Under the pieces are notes generated by a model. The model did not search any database. It saw only the letters and a program-made list of their open reading frames with translations, and was not told the origin of the DNA. A stretch of 53,046 nucleotides of DNA from Bacteroidales bacterium (GTDB taxonomy: Bacteria; Bacteroidota; Bacteroidia; Bacteroidales; VadinHA17), in contig JAAYQC010000146.1 of assembly GCA_012519515.1 (NCBI GenBank), positions 1 through 53,046 on the forward strand, read 5' to 3'. Below are positions 1 through 8,484 of the stretch, piece after piece; the stretch's first letter is position 1, and each line of letters opens with the position of its first letter. A program made the position numbers and the translations under genes.

Positions 1-1
1 A

Positions 2-2494
2 GGGACTGCATATCCGAATAATCTGACCGGTTCTCTGACAATAGATAATTCTTCTGGCGTAGAAATCAAACAAAGAAAAGCTATAACAAACACCGGAAGA
101 TTAAATTTAGTTAATGGTAATTTTACATTACCTCCGATAGCAGGAGCGTCAGCTTTTACTTTAAAAGACAATGCATCTCTTTATCGTAGCGGAGGCAGTT
201 TATCAGATAACTTAGGATCTGGAGTCTATCATGTATTTTATCAGGGGGAATCCAAAACAACAACAGGGGAATTATCCGGATCGGGGTTGAATAATGTTAC
301 CATAAATCTGGAACCTGGAGAGATTTTAACTTTAGACCGGAACAGATCTCCTAATGGAAACCTGACGATCAATTCAGGTATTTTTGATATAAGTACTTAT
401 ACGTTCGACAGGCAAGTAAGCGGAGGAGGTTCCATGACACTCGCGGATGGAACAGTTTTAAGGTTGGGAGGAAGCAGTAATTTCCCCTTAAACTTCAGTT
501 ATGTTTTAAATCCGGGAAGCACAGTGGAATATAATGCCCTGGGCACACAGACTGTATTTAGTAATGTGACGTATTCCAATCTCACTCTTTCCGGAAGTGG
601 TATTAAACAATTTTTAGTTAAAATAACAATCAATGATAATCTTTCTATTGAAGGCAATGGTGAAACACAAGCCATAATCAATGATGGTGTACAATGCGAA
701 ACCGGAAGCTTAATTATCAATGATTATTACCAGCAACCAGGCATATGGGGCGGTTCAACCTCATCAGCCAGATGGAAAAGCGCAACATATTTCGGAAGCA
801 GTACAACAGGAACCTTGTTAGTACAAGCTTCCTGTACCCCTGGCAGATGGTTCGGTAATACCAGTTCCGATTGGGGCAATGGAGATAACTGGTGCGGAGG
901 GACGGTTCCTACTTCGTCAGTCAATGTTGTCATACCTTCTTTATCGCAAAACTATCCGGTTATTTCAGGCAGCACAGCAGCCATTTGCAATAATATCACA
1001 ATTGAATCCGGCGCCTCACTGACAATTCAACCCGGCGGTAGGGCAACGGTGCATGGAAGTATGACTGTTGCAGACGGAGCTGATTTTACAATACAGTCAT
1101 CTTCAATCCAGGAAGGAATGCTTATGTTTAATTCAGCGACAAAAACAGGTGATGTAAATGTCGAATTATTTCTTCCCGGCGGATCAGGCTACCACTATTT
1201 TGTTCCTCCCGTTGCATCAATGGCTATCGGTTCTGATGTAACATCGGCGAGAGCTGCCCTGGGACTTACAAGTGCCAACTTCAACGGAGACCTGGTGCTT
1301 TATGATGGCTCGAAAGCTTTGACCAGCATGGGACAGGGATGGCAATATTTTGATGGGTATAACAGCACCACCGGCTTTTCATCACTCACATCCGGACGAG
1401 GTTATAACATTTACCTCCGATCGGATGGAACTTTAACATTCAACGGCATCCTGAATTCTTCCGATCACACATTCGATATTGATTATGTTGCAAATACAGA
1501 TGACTGGTCAGGATGGAACCTGGTAGGAAATCCCTACCCTGTCAATTATAATCTTACCGGAATAGAGGAACTAAATTCGCTTGTCGATGATGGCATATCC
1601 AATACAATATATTATACTTATAATGGTTCCTTTGAATATTATAATCCGCTATCCGAACAAGGCTCTAGTAACGCAACTTCAATTATTCGTCCGATGCAGG
1701 GATTTTTCGTTTACGCGACGGAAGCAGGTTCTTTGACTTTACCTGTGGGCTCAAAGACATTTAATCCAGCCCAGCAAAGGTTTAAAAAAGGAAGTTCTGC
1801 AGACGGCAAAAAAACGCCTTTAAAATTAGCCCGCCTGACCTTAAACAGTGGTTCAGAAGCTGATGAAACTCTGATTCTGCTTGTTGAAGGTTCCACCAAT
1901 GAGTTCAATGAGAGTTATGATGGATTTAAACTCTTATCCGGCAGTAGTTCCAAACCTTTTATTTATAGCAAGCTTAACGGGGTTGATTACTTTATGAAAG
2001 CAGTTGCCTGTCCCGGGACAAATTCGGTTGTTGTGCCTCTTGAGCTTATTATAAAGGAAACGGGAGATCATTCAATTAATGTCACAGAACTGGAAAATAT
2101 GGAGGGTTATAATGTAATCCTCAGGCACGGTAATGTTGAGGTTCCCCTGACTAATAATTCAACTTACACCATAAATCTGACCGCCGGAACCTATTCAGAT
2201 TTTGAGCTTGAATTTAAAATGATAACGACTGATGTTGAGACAACAGAACTTTCTGAACTCAAAACATGGTACAGCAATAATTATCTCTATATCAGGTTTC
2301 CTTCCAACCTTCAATCTGTAAAAGGCCAACTGGCAGTCTTTGATTTTTATGGAAGGCAGGTTTACCGGGATAATAATCTGCAGGTTGTTCCTGAACAAAC
2401 CATACAGATTCCTGTTAATTTCCAAAAGGGTTTATACTTCATTGATTTGAATGTAGATCTTAGACGTTTTAAATCTAAAATAGTTGCTTATTAG
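2..2494 (+). CDS. T9SS-secreted cell-surface protein, 5' truncated by window edge
   Basis: Frame 2 is open from base 2 (GTAYPNNLTGSLTIDN...) into the 287..2494 ORF, so the listed TTG start is not the real start. C-terminus (GRQVYRDNN...IQIPVNFQKGLYFIDLNVDLRRFKSKIVAY) resembles a Por/T9SS C-terminal sorting domain. Confidence 0.85.
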   Translation, partial: GTAYPNNLTGSLTIDNSSGVEIKQRKAITNTGRLNLVNGNFTLPPIAGASAFTLKDNASLYRSGGSLSDNLGSGVYHVFYQGESKTTTGELSGSGLNNVTINLEPGEILTLDRNRSPNGNLTINSGIFDISTYTFDRQVSGGGSMTLADGTVLRLGGSSNFPLNFSYVLNPGSTVEYNALGTQTVFSNVTYSNLTLSGSGIKQFLVKITINDNLSIEGNGETQAIINDGVQCETGSLIINDYYQQPGIWGGSTSSARWKSATYFGSSTTGTLLVQASCTPGRWFGNTSSDWGNGDNWCGGTVPTSSVNVVIPSLSQNYPVISGSTAAICNNITIESGASLTIQPGGRATVHGSMTVADGADFTIQSSSIQEGMLMFNSATKTGDVNVELFLPGGSGYHYFVPPVASMAIGSDVTSARAALGLTSANFNGDLVLYDGSKALTSMGQGWQYFDGYNSTTGFSSLTSGRGYNIYLRSDGTLTFNGILNSSDHTFDIDYVANTDDWSGWNLVGNPYPVNYNLTGIEELNSLVDDGISNTIYYTYNGSFEYYNPLSEQGSSNATSIIRPMQGFFVYATEAGSLTLPVGSKTFNPAQQRFKKGSSADGKKTPLKLARLTLNSGSEADETLILLVEGSTNEFNESYDGFKLLSGSSSKPFIYSKLNGVDYFMKAVACPGTNSVVVPLELIIKETGDHSINVTELENMEGYNVILRHGNVEVPLTNNSTYTINLTAGTYSDFELEFKMITTDVETTELSELKTWYSNNYLYIRFPSNLQSVKGQLAVFDFYGRQVYRDNNLQVVPEQTIQIPVNFQKGLYFIDLNVDLRRFKSKIVAY

Positions 2495-2495
2495 C

Positions 2496-2524
2496 TTGTT
2501 TTTTGTAAACTTTGTTTACTTTTG
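2496..2524 (+). promoter_or_regulatory. Bacteroidota-type promoter (TTG ... TACTTTTG) for the small peptide gene
   Basis: TACTTTTG at 2517..2524 matches the TAnnTTTG -7 consensus, with TTG at 2496..2498 about 18 nt upstream. It overlaps the palindrome GTAAAC-TTT-GTTTAC (2505..2519). Confidence 0.6.
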
Positions 2525-2530
2525 CAGCAT

Positions 2531-2704
2531 ATGAAGAAAAGACCATATATAAAACCTGAGGTTACTAAAGTTGTTATTGATAATTTGTTTTCATTACAGC
2601 TGGCTTCGCCAATGACACCTCCCGAGGATCCAATGCCGCGATCAGGTTCAAAAGGCTCGGATACACCATTCGCCAGTCCTTTTGATGATAAACCTTTCAG
2701 TTAG
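2531..2704 (+). CDS. Small peptide (about 57 aa) of unknown function, MKKRPYIKPEVTKVVIDN...GSDTPFASPFDDKPFS
   Basis: ORF 2522..2704; ATG at 2531 is a more likely start than TTG 2522. Flanked by a promoter motif and an intrinsic terminator. Confidence 0.75.
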   Translation: MKKRPYIKPEVTKVVIDNLFSLQLASPMTPPEDPMPRSGSKGSDTPFASPFDDKPFS

Positions 2705-2752
2705 TTTAAATTTTTGATCCGGTAACGACTTCTATATAATAGTTTGATAATG

Positions 2753-2782
2753 AGAGCGCTTTCAGGGCGCTCTTTCTTTTTC
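2753..2782 (+). terminator. Intrinsic terminator after the small peptide gene
   Basis: AGAGCGC-TTTCAGG-GCGCTCT followed by TTCTTTTTC. Confidence 0.75.
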
Positions 2783-2790
2783 GGGCCTGG

Positions 2791-3573
2791 TCAGCATCGC
2801 GCGATCAGGCAACCGTAACCGGCACCTGAATAATCAATTACATCAAGACCGGCCTGAGCAAACTCCGATTTGATTTCATCCTCTGAGAAATAATGTATAA
2901 AATAAGGTACAAGCCTGTCTCCAATTTCTGTTCTGTCTTTTTTGTGGAAAAAGCTTAAAAAATCGGCAATCTTTTTTATTATCTTATCTTTTCTGCGTCT
3001 ACGGGTGGAATAAACAAACGAAGCCATTAATAATGTCTCTGGTTTAAAGAATGGCTTTAAGGAATTAAGAAACCCTATCCGGGTTTCATGGCCACGGATT
3101 AATGAATATGCACCCCAGCCGATAATAATACCGTCATATTGCTTTATATCATCCGGAACTGAATTCCTTACAAGGTATTTTATACTACTGTTGATATCGT
3201 GCTTTTTAAGCAATGAATTGCCGAATTCTACAAGCCTGAGATTACACTCATACCCGTCAACCTTAATCCCCATTTTACTGAGCGCAATAACCTCGCGCCC
3301 GCCTCCTGCCGCAATCAGTAAAACATTCTTTGCATCACAAAAGTATTTCTCAATATATGGTTTCTCCCAGTCAAAGAAACCTGATTCATTGTATTTTTCA
3401 TCAGAATAAGAGGGAGCGCAACTGTGATATAGCTCATCGGAATATACAAGGCTCTTCCTGCCCATAATTCCCAGCCAGAATCCGGAAAACAAGGCATCGA
3501 GAAACAAGGTAAGTTTTTTAAGAAACCTGAAGGAAGCATGTGACATCCTTGCAACAAGTTTGTACCATTTCAT
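2791..3573 (-). CDS. Class I SAM-dependent methyltransferase
   Basis: 260 aa; glycine-rich motif VLLIAAGGGREVIALSKMGIKVDGYE and DGIIIGWGAYSLI. Confidence 0.75.
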   Translation of the reverse strand: MKWYKLVARMSHASFRFLKKLTLFLDALFSGFWLGIMGRKSLVYSDELYHSCAPSYSDEKYNESGFFDWEKPYIEKYFCDAKNVLLIAAGGGREVIALSKMGIKVDGYECNLRLVEFGNSLLKKHDINSSIKYLVRNSVPDDIKQYDGIIIGWGAYSLIRGHETRIGFLNSLKPFFKPETLLMASFVYSTRRRRKDKIIKKIADFLSFFHKKDRTEIGDRLVPYFIHYFSEDEIKSEFAQAGLDVIDYSGAGYGCLIARC

Positions 3574-3653
3574 CCGGCGGGCAGTTTTAATCTGTGTAAA
3601 GATAGCTATTTTGATGCTCGATAATATTCAATTGTCTTTACGCCATGCTGTCT

Positions 3654-3770
3654 GGCTCCCTTCGGTCGCGGTCTTGCAGGTCTTGCAGTCTTGCGGTCTT
3701 GCAGTCTTGCAGTCTCTTCCAATGCGGCACATCGCCTATAATCTATCGCCTATAATACATAATAAATGCT
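3654..3770. repeat. Intergenic composite repeat: CCGAAGGGAG / GCAAGACC array / GGCGATGTGCCGCATTGG module (minus orientation)
   Basis: Tandem GTCTTGCA(G) units, then CCAATGCGGCACATCGCC and TATAATCTATCGCCTATAATACAT. The reverse complement matches 48086..48161. Confidence 0.75.
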
Positions 3771-4182
3771 AAACACTTAACTCTGAACGCTTAACAAACC
3801 TTAACCCCCGAACCTTGAACTGCTAACCGCCAACCATTTCCCCCATACCTTATTATTATATATCCCCACTCAAAAAAATTTTTCACTTTTTCCGAAAATA
3901 ATTGCAAAAAAATTTTATTCTGGCCCCGGGGTGTTTTAATATTGCTATTGCAATACAATTTTTTTGGCCGGATTTGTGGGGATGGATGCATAGCCAAACG
4001 TGATTTTTGTGGAATCAATATAATGTCTAACTGCATTTTAAACCTCGTGCCTATGAAACAGAACTGACTAAATCCCCCGGTGATAAGGCGGTCGGTTCAC
4101 CGGACTTATTTCCTCAGGCCGCAACATAAAAAAATAACAAAGGGCTTATAACCCAAAAGTTCAATTCAAAACTAACAAACAA

Positions 4183-5358
4183 ATGAAAAAGCTTATTTGT
4201 CTAATATCGGTTTGTCTTCTTGTGACAAGCTGCGAGAAATATGAATCCGAACCGGTTTCGCAGGATCAGACCTTCAAACGGCCGCTTTCCGATTCAGAGA
4301 TGCTTCTGAAAACCAATCTCGACCAGGCTGCGCAGATCCTTGCCGATGTAATACAGGATGAATCGGTCATGAACGAACTGGACGTCCTCTCAAGAGAGGG
4401 CAGGGAATTTTACAACATTCCCTTTAGCGAGCTGATGGATGAATCAAAGAGCCTTTCAGCTTCATTCAGAAACCTGAGGGATGGATTCCTCAATGCCTGT
4501 TCCTCTTCTGAATCCAAGGGCAATTCACCCAACCTTGCCGGCTTCCTTGCAAAGAACGATTGCTATATCTATTGTCCCTATCCCGCGAGCTTCTACCCGA
4601 AGGGAAACAAATCCTATACCGTAGTAGCCCATCCCATCGACAACGATGTTGAAAATACAGGCTATCGCTACGATGGAAAAAGAATACTAAAGGTGAAGGT
4701 AAATGAGGAATATACTGATAAGTATATGGTGCTGATGGTAATGCCGAAAGATGAGGATAGGGAGGACCTTTGGAAAGCATATTCTGATTCACAGTCTGAT
4801 GCTAAGGGGTCTCCTATTTATGCTGTAAAGGTAGGGAAAGTATGGTGCGCCGATTATTGTGGAGGACTTTTTGAGGGGGAACTTGAACTGAAGATTGCAA
4901 GAGGTTATCCCGAATACAATCTAACAACCGGCGTCGTTAGTGGAAAAATGTCGACCGTAATTCCCATTGATTACCCAAGATCGTATGCAAAGGCAGCAAT
5001 AAAAGGTTGGACCGTTCATTCCAATGGTGGATGGTATTCCGAATTCACATATTGGGATACTAACTGGAGGGAGGAAAAGGTACAGCAGTGTATACTAGTT
5101 TACGAATATGACAAAGTCAAAGAAAGTACTATTAGCACTAATGTGAGTTACAAAAAAGACAATGTTAATCCGGCCGTAACAGCCACATTTAAAGTGAGTT
5201 ACTGTGGAGACTTCTTAGGCCTGGCAGAATGGGATAGAGCTTGGTTTATGAGAACAAATTCAAATCCCGAACCTGGTGATGAAGTGAAAGATGGCTTGAC
5301 TGTAAGGAAAACATGTTCAAAGTTCAAACTGACAACACCACTAAGTATTTATAATTAG
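4183..5358 (+). CDS. Predicted lipoprotein of unknown function
   Basis: 391 aa with signal peptide and lipobox MKKLICLISVCLLVTSC. Confidence 0.8.
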   Translation: MKKLICLISVCLLVTSCEKYESEPVSQDQTFKRPLSDSEMLLKTNLDQAAQILADVIQDESVMNELDVLSREGREFYNIPFSELMDESKSLSASFRNLRDGFLNACSSSESKGNSPNLAGFLAKNDCYIYCPYPASFYPKGNKSYTVVAHPIDNDVENTGYRYDGKRILKVKVNEEYTDKYMVLMVMPKDEDREDLWKAYSDSQSDAKGSPIYAVKVGKVWCADYCGGLFEGELELKIARGYPEYNLTTGVVSGKMSTVIPIDYPRSYAKAAIKGWTVHSNGGWYSEFTYWDTNWREEKVQQCILVYEYDKVKESTISTNVSYKKDNVNPAVTATFKVSYCGDFLGLAEWDRAWFMRTNSNPEPGDEVKDGLTVRKTCSKFKLTTPLSIYN

Positions 5359-5369
5359 AGGTTTATTTT

Positions 5370-5405
5370 CCATCCCTTTGGTACATATTTTAACCAAAGG
5401 GATGG
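5370..5405 (+). terminator. Perfect 13-bp hairpin after the lipoprotein gene (terminator or RNA-stability element)
   Basis: CCATCCCTTTGGT - 10-nt loop - ACCAAAGGGATGG; no downstream poly-T on the plus strand. Confidence 0.5.
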
Positions 5406-5421
5406 TTATTAAAAAAAGAAA

Positions 5422-6045
5422 ATGAAAAACTGCATTATTAAATTATCAGGATTACTGCTCTTAATTTTAATTCAACCAGAGTTAATAATGGCTACAGACA
5501 CCACAAAGCTTAGTGTGTCTCTGAATTATTCTATTGACATGTCCGATACATATGGAGGGGGCAGTATGTTTTCAGGTGAAACTGCAGTTTCATTTTCATG
5601 GTTTGGAGTAAAAGCCTCCTATGGTCACCTGAATTCTCAATATTATTCAACGTTAAAAGTTCCCTACGATGAATTAGATTATACCCTGGAGATAGTTATT
5701 CCGGAAATAGCTTTCATGAATTTAGGCTCTTTATCTCTTTTTATCAGGCCCGTTAATAAGAAATGGATAACAACAGATGTAGTCTTTGGTGCATCTATGG
5801 GAAGGGCCAAAAGCTTTTTTATGAAAAATATAGATTATGAGTATGACATTGAGGACGAGCAGTTTAATTATGTTTATACTGATTATCATTATGTTCGAAG
5901 AAGTCATTTCGGATATCATGCCGGAATCGATATAACTGTTTATTTCTACAAAAACATAGGCATTCAGCTTAATTCAAGGATACATGATATGAATAATGGT
6001 GGCAGTTTCTTTTTTCTTGGTTCAGGACTTTGCTTTAAATTATGA
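5422..6045 (+). CDS. Secreted protein, probable small outer-membrane beta-barrel
   Basis: 207 aa with N-terminal signal sequence and alternating aromatic strands; C-terminus GSGLCFKL. Confidence 0.65.
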   Translation: MKNCIIKLSGLLLLILIQPELIMATDTTKLSVSLNYSIDMSDTYGGGSMFSGETAVSFSWFGVKASYGHLNSQYYSTLKVPYDELDYTLEIVIPEIAFMNLGSLSLFIRPVNKKWITTDVVFGASMGRAKSFFMKNIDYEYDIEDEQFNYVYTDYHYVRRSHFGYHAGIDITVYFYKNIGIQLNSRIHDMNNGGSFFFLGSGLCFKL

Positions 6046-6067
6046 TTTTACCTGGCATAATTCTGCA

Positions 6068-6116
6068 ATTGATTTTCTTCGTTTACTCCGATCCGGGAGG
6101 AGCGAAGAAAATCAAT
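6068..6116. repeat. Perfect 14-bp inverted repeat in intergenic region
   Basis: ATTGATTTTCTTCG (6068..6081) and CGAAGAAAATCAAT (6103..6116); a partial third copy ATTGATTTTCG follows near 6146. Confidence 0.8.
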
Positions 6117-6230
6117 TTACTCCCCCCAGGGAAGGGGTAAAGAAATTGATTTTCGAACGTCTTGTAATTGATTGTTAACCAATATGTAAAGTTGTTTGAG
6201 GTAAAAATTATTAAATGATCAGCTTAAAGT

Positions 6231-6803
6231 ATGAGAAAGCTTTTAATTAGTATTTTATTACTCTCCTTTACTTTCATAAGCAATTCACAGGAGAAAAGAA
6301 TTTCAGTCAAATCCGGAGTTGGGTATTATCTTGATGCTGTTTCTGCAGATAGCGGGCCGATTCTTTGGTTGGAGGGCAGTTATAGATTTAATACAGGCAT
6401 ATCAATCAATGGAAGATTATCCATGGCAACCATAGAATGGGAAATGGACGGCGGAGCATTTAAAGGTTACAAGACATTTGAAATAAGACAAATGGTAGAT
6501 GTTGTATTCTCACGGCAAATAAAACTGGGAGAAGCAAATTACCTCGAACCGGGTTTAGGATTCAAACTAAAAAGAGATTGTTTTTTAAGGCCCGACATTA
6601 CAGAAGTATACAGTAATGGTAATTATTATCTAGATCTTGATTACAGTTATGTTTTCTACGAAATCGGTTTCACCCTCTGTCTGGATTATTATTACCAGTT
6701 CGAAAGCAATTTTTACCTCGGGTTGAGAGCTGATTCAAACATTATCTGGGCTCTTGGCTTTGAAGGTCTTTCAGTAACACCTTTGTTCGGATTCAGATTT
6801 TAA
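6231..6803 (+). CDS. Secreted protein, probable small outer-membrane beta-barrel
   Basis: 190 aa, signal peptide MRKLLISILLLSFTFISNSQ, C-terminal aromatic (GFRF). Confidence 0.65.
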   Translation: MRKLLISILLLSFTFISNSQEKRISVKSGVGYYLDAVSADSGPILWLEGSYRFNTGISINGRLSMATIEWEMDGGAFKGYKTFEIRQMVDVVFSRQIKLGEANYLEPGLGFKLKRDCFLRPDITEVYSNGNYYLDLDYSYVFYEIGFTLCLDYYYQFESNFYLGLRADSNIIWALGFEGLSVTPLFGFRF

Positions 6804-6850
6804 TGCGACCATAATGTTAGAATAATTATAAACTCCTAATACTAAGCGAA

Positions 6851-7435
6851 ATGAAATACAGATATTTCTGCATGGCGGCTTTGCTCCTGTTTACGACAAC
6901 ATCCCTTTTTTCGCAGGAAAATGTTGAGGGAATAAGCGCCATTCGTATCGAGGCCGGCTATGCTTTTACCGGATCAGGCGATCTTAGCGGCTTCTGCTAT
7001 TACAATGAACTTGTTCAGCCTCTTGGAAGCTGGTTCAGTCTGGCTCCTGCCATAGGATTTTACAGTTTTTTCAGGGATGATGAGGATATAAAACTTCTGA
7101 AGGATGTGAAATCCACAGGTCTCGACCTGACAGGATATTTCTATCCTGTCAGGACAGATATTGTCGATCTGGAAGCCGGACTGGGATTTTATGTCAGGAG
7201 GTGGCACTGGGTTGTAGCTACCGGTCCCGAAGTCCAGTACGTTTCAACCGATATTCAACTGCCGGAAGGGTCACATGGTGACTATTTTGTAGCCGCTCCC
7301 GGATACACGGTTTCATTGGGCGCCGTCATGAAGGCGAACTCCCGGACGAGTATAAGCATCAAAGGTGTTTACCAGAACGATACCAGGGGAATAGTTGTTG
7401 CCACCGCGAGAGCCGGGCTCAACATCTGGTTCTGA
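6851..7435 (+). CDS. Secreted protein, probable small outer-membrane beta-barrel
   Basis: 194 aa, signal peptide MKYRYFCMAALLLFTTTSLFSQ, C-terminus ARAGLNIWF. Confidence 0.65.
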   Translation: MKYRYFCMAALLLFTTTSLFSQENVEGISAIRIEAGYAFTGSGDLSGFCYYNELVQPLGSWFSLAPAIGFYSFFRDDEDIKLLKDVKSTGLDLTGYFYPVRTDIVDLEAGLGFYVRRWHWVVATGPEVQYVSTDIQLPEGSHGDYFVAAPGYTVSLGAVMKANSRTSISIKGVYQNDTRGIVVATARAGLNIWF

Positions 7436-7537
7436 ACTATGACTTAAGTTTTAAGACTTGTACTTATGCATTACTAGTCTCTGCTGCACAGTCTCTGCAT
7501 ACACTCCTCCCGCCCATCACTGGTTGCCTGTCTCTGG

Positions 7538-7577
7538 CTGCCAAACCCTGGCTGATCATGCCAGGGTTTTTGGCATT
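7538..7577. terminator. Intrinsic-terminator-like hairpin
   Basis: AAACCCTGGC (7543..7552) - TGATCAT - GCCAGGGTTT (7560..7569), extended by TGCC/GGCA with a small bulge; T-run inside the descending arm. Confidence 0.6.
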
Positions 7578-7598
7578 AAGTGTACCCTGAACAAAAAT

Positions 7599-7646
7599 GT
7601 CCCCGGAGGGAAATCAGCTAACTCCGGGGACGGGTCAGGGCGACCC
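7599..7646. repeat. Two adjacent hairpins (structured intergenic element)
   Basis: GTCCCCGGAG (7599..7608) / CTCCGGGGAC (7622..7631) perfect 10-bp stem, then GGGTC (7632..7636) / GACCC (7642..7646). Confidence 0.65.
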
Positions 7647-7719
7647 TACCGTTCAGCACGGATAATCCAGGTACGAGAATTGGCAGCGAGACGCACCTGA
7701 AAGACTATATCGCACACAC

Positions 7720-7941
7720 TTACTTCTGATTTAATAACTTGTCTGTCACATACGACCGTTTTACAGGACTGTACCTGATGTGCAGGCCTTCCTCGCAGAT
7801 TTCGCTGACTATCCGCTTAACAGTGCGTTGACTGACATTGAATCTGAACGCAAGATCTTCAGGGGTGCCGGTACTTTCCATATCGGCTAACTTAAGAATC
7901 CTGACCTTCAGATTTTCCCTGTAAATCCTTGTCATGATCAA
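7720..7941 (-). CDS. Small helix-turn-helix DNA-binding protein
   Basis: 73 aa; TPEDLAFRFNVSQRTVKRIVSEICEEGLHIRYSPVKRSYV resembles an HTH_11/DeoR-like fold. Confidence 0.65.
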   Translation of the reverse strand: MIMTRIYRENLKVRILKLADMESTGTPEDLAFRFNVSQRTVKRIVSEICEEGLHIRYSPVKRSYVTDKLLNQK

Positions 7942-8290
7942 AATAATTTAAATTCACTGACTTTCTATAACACTAAATGTATTAAATAGTCAGGAATTAA
8001 TCAAAAGATTTTGAAGGTTTTTTCGATGTAAATGACAAAAATTTACGTTTAGGTTGAATCGACTATATTATTGGCAGAGAACAAATTAACGATACTGTAC
8101 ACGCCATGTCCAAATAAACTACTCAAACTACTGTCTTTTTTCACGTTTTTTGACCGCTTAAAACGGCCCGCGGTATGCGGTTAGCGGTTCAAAATTCAAA
8201 GCAGTTCACGTAAAAAAGTTCAAAGTTCGAGACTAGTCAAAGCAAAAGTTCAAAGTTTGGAGTTCAAGCCGCATGCCGCTCGCCGTTCTT

Positions 8291-8392
8291 TCCCTGTGCT
8301 CTGTGCCCTGAGCCCTGAGCCCTGTGCCCTGTGCTTTGTGCCCTGTGCTCTGTGCCCTGTGCTTTGTGCCCTGTGCCCTGAGCCCTGAACCC
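8291..8392. repeat. Degenerate heptamer tandem array (CCCTGTG/CCCTGAG/CTCTGTG/CTTTGTG)
   Basis: Direct reading: ccctgtgctctgtgccctgagccctgagccctgtgccctgtgctttgtg... Confidence 0.85.
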
Positions 8393-8484
8393 CATTTGTG
8401 TATTTTCTGTATTACCTTTATATTGTACCTCTTTTATGTTTTGTCGTTATTGTATCGATCCACTTCTAATTCATTTATTTATGA

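Noticed and set aside
3654-3720. Possible CRISPR-like array
   Set aside because: Units are 7-9 nt, contiguous and degenerate, without spacers; no cas genes.
3791-4036. 81-aa minus-strand ORF
   Set aside because: Runs through a low-complexity noncoding interval with no coding signature.
7458-7700. 80-aa plus-strand ORF
   Set aside because: Overlaps the run of hairpins; composition is noncoding-like.
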